Positions 35,946 through 45,069 of a DNA stretch of 64,000 nucleotides are shown here, piece after piece; position 1 is the first letter of the stretch, and each line of letters starts with the position of its first letter. The stretch covers positions 1 through 64,000 of the forward strand of contig NMRA01000993.1 of the NCBI GenBank assembly GCA_002633005.1, read 5' to 3'. The notes beneath the pieces were generated by a model. That model was not told where the DNA came from. It ran no database searches and was given only the letters and a program-made list of their open reading frames with translations. The position numbers and the translations under genes are program-made. This DNA comes from Phoronis australis (Eukaryota > Phoronida > Phoronidae).

Positions 35946-36473
35946 AGACAGAGGTCGTGTAACTCCGGAATTTAGTTTACAAAACAGCCACAGGCTTCGC
36001 ATACCGGTAGTAAGCCATTACTATAATGTCAGAAACGAAAACAGAACAGCTGTTCACCATGTTAGTGAGCTATTCAAAGTCGTATTCCTGGATTATATAA
36101 GGTCGGTGTTTTATTAAAAATGTGATGTGGTTGTTATTATTCTAACTGAGGTTTTAATTATTTCAAATGGGTCTTTGCCAGTGTTGCATGTAGTTGTACT
36201 GATTTGTTTACTTTCTGTAGAGGCTTAGCCTTAGAGCACAATGACTAATAACTGTGTCCCCTGGAATCTATCCATACATGTTATAAACAGGATGCTACAG
36301 TGTTCACATAAACATCCCAGAGCCAAATAACCATTCCTTAATATGGCAACACTGACGAATTTCTAATGATTTCCCTCAGTTCTTAACATTGCTTTCCTGA
36401 GTCACTTAGTTCAGTTGCACAACAACATAATTTCTGTCCTGGTGATACCTACATCAAGCAGTCCATTGAAAAA

Positions 36474-36956
36474 ATGGCATCTACAACATTGGAATTTAAG
36501 GGCAATTCATCATGGAAAGACGATATTCGTGAGTCGCCAAATGTTATGTATGGTGACATTTACAATTATTTGGTAGAATCAAAAGCAGTTGATGGACAGT
36601 CAATGAAAAACTTTAAAAGCCTAGAATCATTCAATTACTCCCAGAGTGGATGCGTTGATAAGATTTTACACCATAATTTGGACAAGGACACCGTGGCTAT
36701 CAAGTGAAATGTCAGACCATCTCAGAACATCAATAATGCGTGGAACTCAGTCTGCATAAAAGCATTGAATAGTGGTGAAATATTGTCTGGCACTTGCAAA
36801 TGTATGGCCGGATTAAGAAAGACATGCAGTCACATTGGTGCTGACTTGTGGAAAATTGAACACTCTGTTAGAATGGGGTTTCCGAATTGTCCGCAGTATC
36901 AGGCAGTGTCTCACTGGTCTCAGATGCAACATGTTCGACCACGTGGGTGTTTTTAG
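36474..36956 (+). pseudogene. SWIM zinc-finger protein fragment with in-frame TGA
   Basis: The N-terminal part contains DIYNYLVESKAVDGQSMKNF and YSQSGCVDKI, as in invertebrate SWIM-YqaJ proteins. A TGA interrupts the frame at 36705-36707. The same frame then continues into SGTCKCMAGLRKTCSHIGAD, the SWIM CxCx(n)CxH zinc motif. It ends near 36956 without the expected downstream YqaJ nuclease. SWIM domains bind nucleic acid or protein. The start ATG at 36474 is the first in frame. Confidence 0.65.
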
Positions 36957-36990
36957 AGACGTGTGCATCATCATCTTCACCAGTAGTAGC

Positions 36991-37341
36991 TTATTTTGTG
37001 AGATTCAAAACTTTCCTGCGACCAGGTTTTACTTTTCTGGCATATCCCATGTTTAGCTGAGGCACTGGATTTCTTTCTGTTGGCTCACCATCCACAAAAT
37101 GAATGGAACAAACAAAGACATTTTTTGGTAATCTGTCTCTGTTAATGGACTTTTGCCACAGTAGTCTCAATTCACTGTTGTGTTTACCTGATGGCATTCT
37201 GTGTAACTTGTAAGGTTTTAAGCATGGACAGTCTTTGTGCATTTGACCATGGTGTTCATCATAAATTTCTGTCACCCAACGTTTTAATTTCACCCAGTTG
37301 TTGTGACAGCCTGTTACAGCACAGTTATTACCACTGGGCAT
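36991..37341 (-). pseudogene. THAP domain of a transposase-like protein, C-terminally truncated
   Basis: The frame from ATG at 37341 encodes an N-terminal NNCAVTGCHNNW, then HRMPSG, LLWQKSINRD and VCSIHFVDGEPTERNPVPQL. This gives the full C2CH zinc signature (CxxxxC ... CxxH) and the downstream 'P' that complete a THAP DNA-binding domain. A basic tail and stop follow at 36991. THAP domains bind transposon ends in P, Kolobok and ISL2EU-like transposases. No DDE domain follows, so only the DNA-binding part remains. Confidence 0.75.
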
Positions 37342-37858
37342 TTTGAACAATTTTTAGTGGAGGTGAAAGTTGAACAGTATACTTGTAAACACTTCTGAAA
37401 AGATTCAAACAAGAATTTCAAACCTCATTGAAATATGGTATATTATCAGTTAGACGGTAATGTATTTATTTTTCTATATATCGGTCCAACAATTTTAACT
37501 TTATTATTGACATTTATGTAATTTTATACATCTAGTAATTTACAAATATTTCTTCTGTCAAATGTATTGCATGAAAAAAATCAACACTTACAAGGAATGT
37601 TAATGATTTCAAATTTGCTGATCTGCTTCCAAATAAACAACACAAGCAGACACAGCAGCTGGGATGGTTTGCTTTACAGACAGACTTTACTCACTCCAGT
37701 GTTTATCTGACATGACATTAATGGCGTGACCTCAATATGGAGCTCCCCAGGCATTCGACAATTTCCGTAATGGAATCTGTCTATAGCATTCATACATGTT
37801 AGCACAAATACGCCTAACCCGTCAGCTCTGGGAAAGATATTTTTTCTTCGAACGTTAA

Positions 37859-39513
37859 AGGAGCATGCCACCCAAAAACAAGCTAAATTGTATCAATTTA
37901 GATCGAGTAGTTCTACTCCATAACGACACGTACGGTTGCGTTACCTGACACCTGACGGCAGACGGAGATGTTGAAATTATCCAATGACGTCATCGGTTTC
38001 ACACGCAGTCTGTTCAGCAGTTCACAACACGGGTTACTGGTGTCAGCTTATCGCTTGAAGTCATCGTTTAACACCAATAAATCATCAAACTTCGATGTAA
38101 AACCCTTAAAAATTCACAGAGTTTTTGTAAAAACGCGTTGTTTTATTTCGCTCTCACGGATTTATTGGTATTTGGACACCCGTACATGTAGCTTACAAAG
38201 TTCGGCAGGCCAATAAGGTCCGTAGCAGGATTTTGGGTCTGTTTGGAGATAATTTCGAAGTATTTCCCCCGTGAGACACAGACAGGAGAACCTAGATCTG
38301 TGTTGTTTAGACTTGCGATTTTTTTGAGTTCTAAACACAAAGCGCTTGTTAGCTTGGCCAGTGGCTCGGAGCCCGATCATGCCCGTCGCGGCCGGCCGGA
38401 TTGACTCGGCCAGTGTCTCTGAAACTGATCAGACATCATGATCATAACTTACTATCCAAAGTTCAGCCAAGAAAATACTATACTAATGAGACAAAGTAAT
38501 GTGTACCTGATTATATTGGTGATTTAGCTACAAAACTGCAAATCTATTTACTGGTCGGGAGCCGCGAATTCAGTTCCGCAGTTGGCCACAGCACCGTCAG
38601 GGCAGAAATTGTATATTGACAATCATTATTTGAGTAGTGTAAATGTAAATAAAGATACACCTAACACTCGGCCGTGGGATGGAAATCGAGTTGTTTCACA
38701 ATTGAGTTTCTGTCAGCAAACACGAAATTAGCATGAGCTCACATGGCCTAGGTGTCCCGTAAATTAGTTTTATTGCACCTAAAGCCGGGTAACGCAGTGA
38801 TTTATTCATTGTTGGCTTTTGGAATTTTTTGCACTCACTCCAAAGGCATTACAAATTGCATCTAGTGAGACAGACGTTGTTTCAGTTTTATATAAGTATT
38901 GGTTAGGGTGAGAATAATACGTTTTGAAAGAGAACGCACAGTAATAAACGCCAACATGGAACTCGCAATCTCGACTTAGGATAAGCTAGAGCTCATCAGT
39001 CCCCACTTCGCAGGTGGATCGTTAAGTTTTACAGGCTATCAATTTGAACAGGAATACAGTGATGAAGAAATACTGGGGAGGTGCCGTGAGCAAGCTCAGA
39101 CAACGGAACGTATCGAGTTATTTGGTAAGCCGGCATTCGTTAGGCACTGCGATGTCTTCAGGCACAGAAACGGAGATGTTTCACGGCTTCATACTTGTTA
39201 TTTACAGCGTACATTTCATTTTTCACTACCATGAGCCACTTCCTAAACATTTCGGACTCTCGAGGAAGTAAAAAAAACGATATACCCGCTTTCCTCGCAG
39301 CTGCTTAGTTCGGACAAGCGGGAACTATGCACCGCAACACAGCGGAATTAATTCTGCAAAATGAACCACTGACGTCGCTAGCGTCGTCTCTCACCTTCCT
39401 CACAGGTTAACGCGACACTTCTTGGCAAGGTATGGTCGACCGTATGCGAGGTGTTGTGGATATAGACCGATTAAGACGGCAAAAACACTATTTAAATCGG
39501 GTGGTATTCTCCT
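37859..39513. mobile_element. TTAA element copy B (1.66 kb)
   Basis: Near-identical in layout to copy A (22161-23814). Left end AGGAGCATGCCACCC, right end complement AGGAGAATACCACCC, with TTAA at 37855-37858 and 39514-39517. The unoccupied target is preserved in the paralogous intron as GAACGTTAACACTG at about 42474-42487, which contains one TTAA. That proves insertion with TTAA duplication. No transposase encoded. Confidence 0.9.
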
Positions 39514-40271
39514 TTAACACTGTTGTCTGTGTTATTAAGAAATCAGTGAACTGTCCGCAGGTAGTTTCGTTCTTCACGCTGTAACTCTGTCACTCAAGAA
39601 CACGTTTTCTGAGCAACTACTCCAGGATCTCACCAATAACTTGATCATACCTCCATCTACTCCATTTAAATTTAGTTAACTTCCCAACTTTCCTATAATA
39701 AGCATGCCATAATCAGTTATTATTTCATGTTGGTCTTCCGTTTACTAAACTAGACATTGTTACGTCACCTACATGTACATGTATGCCTACGATCCGTCTC
39801 TTTATCCTCCGACAACGGCTCGCTACCATGTCTACTCTTCTCATGACAGCATTTCTGGACTAAGAGCAAGCAGTTTGGTGGCTATTGCTTCTCGTATCCC
39901 GATGCTAAATGATCTAGATTTGACTATGTGTCTTTCCTGAAATAAATAGGTGAATACTTTTCATAGTATCTGACTAGTCGTTCAGGATTGCACGATTGTG
40001 CTAATGTAGCAGTATACATTTGGCATTGTGTTAAGGACTCGCTTGCGTCTTCATGATTGTAAATATCTTAATGCTATATCAATAATGCTTGAAGTTTATT
40101 TCAAGGCAAATAGATTGGCGATTTGCAGTTACTAACGTCATTCCGAACTGAAAATCTTAATAAAGGCGGCCTGACTAAACGAGTTAACGTAAGATACAAT
40201 GTTGAACAAGTGTGTTTCATTAATGAAATGTCAGCAGGAAACTTTCGAGAGAATCCCTTTCCATTACGTAG

Positions 40272-40445
40272 ATTGCACCAACCACGATCAATATTGTGAT
40301 CATTGGGCTAGTGAGGGCTACTGTACGGATGTACAATACAAGGAGTTCATGGAAGATAATTGTGCCAAAGCCTGCAATCTTTGTGGTGGCGGTGCTGGAA
40401 CAACCACCACAGCTAGTGCCACCACAACACCGGTTGGGGGTGAAG
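40272..40445 (+). CDS. ShKT domain exon 2
   Basis: Acceptor CCATTACGTAG and donor GAAG|GTGGGT enclose 174 bases in phase 1-1. All six ShKT cysteines are present with the HWASEGYC and NCAKACNLC blocks, followed by a Gly/Thr-rich linker (GGGAGTTTTASATTTP). The upstream ~200 bases of intron are conserved with exons 3 and 4. Part of the secreted astacin-ShKT chain. Confidence 0.85.
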
Positions 40446-40519
40446 GTGGGTGACTTAGAATTGACTTACATGACGATAATGTTTTTCATCATATTAGTGC
40501 TTTACTAATACTCAATGTT

Positions 40520-41613
40520 ATTTAAATTTCTCTGGAAAGGTCGCAATGACAAAATTAAGCGCTCCCGAGCTGTTTGTAATTATAATGAAGGAGGTATCAG
40601 AATGATAAACATATTTTCATACTGTAAGGCTTTAAAGATGAACATGTTAACAAAATTTGTAAACGGCCAGTCTAAGACTGTCGGTTTGTTTCATTTGATT
40701 TTTCCTGATATTGTGGATATTTTAGGTATCATTATGAACTTTATGGAGTATAATAGTCTAATTTCAGTGATATCTAAGTACCAAGAGAAGTGTGGTATTG
40801 ATAGAGTTGTTAGTTTTGATGCGTATTGTCCTGTAATGCCAACAATTTTAATGAAACTGAAAAGTGGCGGAAGAGGGTGTCAACATGTCTGTACACAATT
40901 AAATTATTAGTTCCGAAGTCTCAAAAGCGGAGTCAAAATGGTTCAACGAACTGAACGTAAACACAACTATTTTTTTCATGGGAAGATGTTTATTCCCTTC
41001 TAAATAACACAACAAGAGACCCAGTTCAGCCTCTTGACGAGAATTTTGACTACTAACTCTTTTTTGAAAATAATTCAAGCTACGGATGACTACTCATGTT
41101 CTTTTTGTGGACAATCGCAAGAGACTTTGAAACACTTATTTTGGGAATGTGAAACGGTAAATTCATTTTAGACAAGAGTTGATTACGAAATTCTAAACAA
41201 AGCCAATCCCCAGTGTGTCGGCACTCTCTCCTGCAACAACGTTATTTTTGGGTTTTTTGATGAAAAAAAATAAAAACATTGTTTTATTATTGGGTATACA
41301 GCTTATTTATATCAAAAAGTTTGGATAAAAAAGATTACTTCTAAGTAGATTTTTTAACTTCATCAAAGAATATTATATGAGTGAAAAGCATAATGCTCCT
41401 ACGGATTTGAATTTAGAATTGATACAAAAAAGATGGTGTAACTTTGAAGCGGTTTTTCTTAGCAGTCCAGAGGATTAGTTATGGGTATGCGTGTGTGTGC
41501 GTGTGTATGTGTGTCTGTATGTCTGTCTGTCTGTGGTGTTATTTAACATTTTGTGATATTGTAATGTTTTTCTCATTGTCAATAAATGTATAAAAAAGAA
41601 AAAAAATGGAAGA
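40520..41613 (+). mobile_element. 5'-truncated L1/Tx1-like LINE insertion with poly(A)-like tail
   Basis: The + strand frame 40515-40910 carries LFKFLWKGRNDKIKRSRAV and EGGIRMINIFSYCKALKMNM, the usual post-RT region of Tx1/L1 LINEs. Near 41094-41160 a CSFCGQSQETLKHLFWECE zinc motif follows in a broken frame. The element ends after a GT/CTGT-rich 3' UTR with AATAAA (41581-41586) and an A-rich tail. AATGTT flanks it at 40514-40519 and 41614-41619, a candidate target duplication. The sister intron at about 35265-35280 lacks the insertion. Confidence 0.75.
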
Positions 41614-42418
41614 AATGTTTTCAAACCTTTTTTACGACATTTGAAGGGGTGAAAATATGTTTGAGGTCAAGTTTTCGATGTGAAGTCTTTAGAGATACAA
41701 AATTGATTCAGCCAACTCTTCAAAATCCTGGGAAGTTTTTTTTAGAAAAGAACAAAGTTAAGGTACCCATGGTATTTACGGCCTATTATTGGAAATTTGT
41801 CTCAAAAACCAAAAGAGATAGAATATGGGAACTTGTGCGGGATTTTAGAAGGTCCATAACAGAATGGAAATCTGAATATTTTCATAGGTCATTTTTCGTT
41901 TTTCCGATGTAGTCCGATGGTTGCAAATGAAAATCAAGCAACAATGCCTAATGCGCATTGGCCTTTCTCCGAACAAATCGTGTACTTTTTGTAAAGAAGA
42001 ACTTGGCTTCCTTGTACATTTATTTTGACTTTGTCCCGTTGTGAAAGTGCTCTGGAACGAAATGGTGGTGATTGCAAGAGCTTAAAAAATGAAGAGTTTC
42101 CCTTAGACATACAAACAGTTTCACTTGGTAAGCCAGGAAGAACAAGAACAATATTACTTTTAGTGAAAATTCATACTTATTCCAAGAAACTAAGTTTGGA
42201 ACAACTGTCTGAAATGATTTTTAAAAAGGAAATAGGAATATATTACAAAATAGAAAAGTTTAATTACAATAAAAAACAGAGCTTGTGGAAGCAAAAGTGG
42301 GCAGGTTTCTTTACATGGTAATTATGTTGTGTACATGCATACTGAAAGGAAAGCATGATATGGTGATGCTTCTTTCTGGTTTCTGCAGTATAAAAGAGCA
42401 GTAACTTAGAATCTATTC
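41614..42418 (+). pseudogene. LINE C-terminal fragment with RT zinc finger, copy 2
   Basis: Homologous to 35281-35945 and longer: FRDTKLIQPTLQNPGKFF, TAYYWKFVSKTKRDRIWEL and then LMRIGLSPNKSCTFCKEEL. A basic C-terminus with KIHTYSKKLSLEQL and YNKKQSLWKQKW follows. A stop (TGA) sits where copy 1 has Trp in the HLFWLCP block. Shared by both introns, so it predates their duplication. Confidence 0.75.
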
Positions 42419-42985
42419 CTATAGCATTTATAATTGTTAGCACAAATGCGCCTAACCCGTCAGCTCTGGGAGAGAACGTTAACACTGTTGTCTTTGTTAT
42501 TAAGAAACCAGTGAACTGTCCGCAGGTAGTTTCGTTCTTCACGCTTTAACTCTATCACTATAACTTCATCATACCTCCATCTACTCCATGTAAATTTAGT
42601 TAACTTCACAACTTTCCTATAATAAGCATGCCATAATCAGGTATTATTTCATGTTGGTCTTCCGCCTACTAAACTAGAGATTGTTACATCACCTATGCGT
42701 ACGAACCGTCACTTTATTTTCCGGCAACGGCTAGCTTCCATTTTTTACTTTTCTCATGATAGCGTTTATGGACTAAGAGCACGCAGTTTGGTGGCTATTG
42801 CTTCTCGTATCACTATGCTAAAAAATCTAGATTTGACAATCCGTCTTTTCTGAAATAAATACATAAAATACTTTTCATAGTATTTGACTAGTCGTTCAGG
42901 ATTGCACTATCGTGTTAATGTAGCAGTATACATCTGGCATTGTGTTAAGGACTCGCTTGCGTCTTCATGATTGTAAATATATTTA

Positions 42986-44532
42986 AGTCCTTGTCTCACG
43001 CGTTGTTAACCCTTATTACATGGTTAGAAGATGTTATAAGGATCCAAGAAGTACCTACCCCATAACTAATACACGATCCGTACTCGAAAACAGTTTAAAT
43101 GAACGCGCCACTCACGATTCGCACCCGAAGAAACACCGCCATTTTGAACTTGCCGCGAACCCGGAAGTACAATTCATTTAGGAACCCAGGCCGAGAAAAC
43201 GCCATCAGTGCGACTGGAGCAGTGCCTGTACTGTTACCAGCCAGCAAACGGGGATAAAAAAATCGACAGCGCGCCTTAATTTTGATAAAATCAAACTACG
43301 GACAATTTTATGGAATTTGCTGAAGAAATGTGGCGAATAAATTTTGACAGAAATTATTTTGCCAGACTCGGGACCGCAGCCTATCGGACCCGGTGCGGAT
43401 CGAGACCAGACACTGGCGAACGGTAAATGCATGCGGTTGCAAGCTGTTTTGTCGAAGTAAAATGGTCAAATGATAAATGCTGCATATATTCAAAGGTAGT
43501 TTCAGACACTTGCATGAAATTACGGGCTGGTTAGTCCTGTGTCACACTGTTGCCCACAAACACAAAAAACACGAAAATTTACAAAAAGTTTCTTTTTTGT
43601 AGCAACGTTTGTCAAAATGTATCAACGTTAAATCTTCACAAATTACAAAGTGGCCGATTGAACATGCCTTTCAGTTCAGCAAAAGTCGACATGGTAGGTG
43701 CCGCCAGAAATGAGACGAAGTCCAACGGGAATTGTGAGCACATTTATCTCTTAATGAGTAACAACTTCGAGGCTGAAATTTGTGTAAATTGTTTTCGCCA
43801 ACAAATTACGGTGAAATTTAGTTAGACATATCTTTACTTACTATTCTGCACGATTCAAAAGTGTTCACCAAAGTTTTAAACTCGTAACTTATCCCGCTGT
43901 CCTCCAATATGGCCGACGCGATGCAAACAAAGTGACCCAAATTTCGCCACAGAACTTGCAATAACTTTACACTGCTTGCTCCGATTTTGATACTTTTTCG
44001 ATTTTTACTGAGTAGAATGTACTACTTTTCCGATGATAGCAAAGAACTTTTTAAAAACGAGGAAAAAAATAAAACCGAAAAAAATTGGTTCGACCCATAT
44101 TGGTTCCTAGGTTCGACCCGCCTACGTAATACCAATGCTATTTTAACATACTAAATACGCGTAACATTCCAAAAAAATCAACGACCACTAACTACAAACT
44201 ATAAATACACTACATATGCAAACGAATCATGATATATTACTAATGAAACAAAATAATGAAGACTTTTCGAGCTAGCCGTAGCACATTCAGTTACAAGGAA
44301 AAATGGCGGCGTTCAGGACAAGTTCCTGAACTGACGAGCCGGAAATGTGGGTACGGAAATAACCGATGACAAGCGGTAATCATACGCTCAGAGAAAAGGG
44401 TCAAATACTGTTACAAAATCGCTTTTGGCAAGAAAGGCGAAAAGAATATAAAGAAAGGGTGTCGAAAATAAGAATTTATGTAGTAAGTATTTTCAGATAC
44501 TGGAACCACATGGGCAGTTTGCAACAAGGACT
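42986..44532. mobile_element. 1.55 kb TTA-flanked element, Harbinger-like non-autonomous
   Basis: The ends are AGTCCTTGT and its complement ACAAGGACT, flanked by TTA at 42983-42985 and 44533-44535. The sister intron reads ATATCTTAATGC without the insert at about 40065-40076, so one TTA is the original target. A 3 bp TWA duplication is the signature of PIF/Harbinger. Only short terminal repeats (about 9 bp); internal ORFs unrecognised. Two GGTTCCTAGG/AGGAACCCAGG blocks at about 43180 and 44103 are inverted relative to each other. Confidence 0.75.
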
Positions 44533-44736
44533 TTAATGCTATATCAATTATGCTTGATGTTTATTTCAAGGCGAATAGATTGAAGACTTGCAGTTAATAA
44601 CGTCATTCCGAACTGAAAATCTTAAAGAGGAAGGCCTGACTAAACGTGTTCACGTAAGATACAATGTCGAACAAGTGTGTTTCATTAGTGAAATGTCAAC
44701 AGGAAACTTTTCTAGAGAACCCCTTTCCATTACGCA

Positions 44737-44891
44737 TCAAAATTGTGATCATTGGGCTAGTGTGGGCTACTGTAGTCATGTGGAATACAAGGAGTTCATG
44801 GAGAAGAATTGTGTCAACGCCTGCATTCTCTGTGGTGGCGGTGGTGGAACAACCACAGTTGGTGCCACCACCACACCGGTTGGGGGTGAAG
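44737..44891 (+). pseudogene. ShKT domain exon 3, acceptor and first cysteine deleted
   Basis: From HWASVGYC to NCVNACILC and the Gly/Thr linker the module matches exons 2 and 4, and the donor GAAG|GTGGGT is intact. A deletion of about 17 bases, relative to exon 2, joins CCATTACGCA directly to TCAAAATTGTGATC. It removes the G of the AG acceptor, the first cysteine codon and the reading phase. Unless an upstream AG is used, the exon is skipped or the fold lacks one disulfide. Confidence 0.75.
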
Positions 44892-44954
44892 GTGGGTGAC
44901 TTAGTATTGATTCTTCTGTATTTCAAAGTTAGTAGCACAAATATGCTTAATCTG

Positions 44955-45065
44955 TCTGGTGGTGAAGGCTATAACTATACTAATGAATAAAACAAGAGTG
45001 TCACGGAGAAGGATTGTGCCAAAGCCTTCAATATCACTGGCGGCTGTGGCATTGTAGGGGGTTAA
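44955..45065 (+). pseudogene. degenerate ShKT module remnant
   Basis: A Y-N-Y-T-N-E block, a stop, then KDCAKAFNITGG can be aligned with the second half of the ShKT module, with two cysteines replaced by F and T. A similar remnant lies at the same relative place after exon 4 (48545-48644). So a second, shorter module existed before the units were duplicated. Confidence 0.55.
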
Positions 45066-45069
45066 GGGA

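Larger units (their letters stand above)
35946..37782. mobile_element. 1.84 kb element with converging SWIM and THAP half-genes (ISL2EU-like)
   Basis: The paralogous intron has an uninterrupted CCTATAGCATT at 42418-42428. Here CTATAG occurs on both sides of the insertion (35942-35947 and 37781-37786). Because CTATAG is palindromic, either a 6 bp duplication or a 2 bp AT duplication with AGACAGA inverted ends fits. The SWIM frame enters from the left end and the THAP frame from the right end, and both stop near the middle. ISL2EU-type transposons carry a THAP-bearing transposase and a YqaJ nuclease protein with AT target duplication. The likeliest reading is an internal deletion that removed both catalytic domains. 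Confidence 0.65.
30660..40271. other. 9.6 kb intron filled with transposons
   Basis: The gap between ShKT exons 1 and 2 contains LINE pieces (31140-32055, 35281-35945), a TIR element (32056-35216), a THAP/SWIM element (35946-37782), TTAA element copy B (37859-39513) and, at 39518-40271, the intron segment that is paralogous to 42481-42985 plus 44533-44736. Confidence 0.8.
40446..44736. other. 4.3 kb intron, paralogue of the preceding intron
   Basis: Holds a 3' LINE insertion (40520-41613), LINE zinc-finger copy 2 (41614-42418), the empty sites for two transposons present in the preceding intron, and a TTA-flanked element (42986-44532). Confidence 0.75.
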
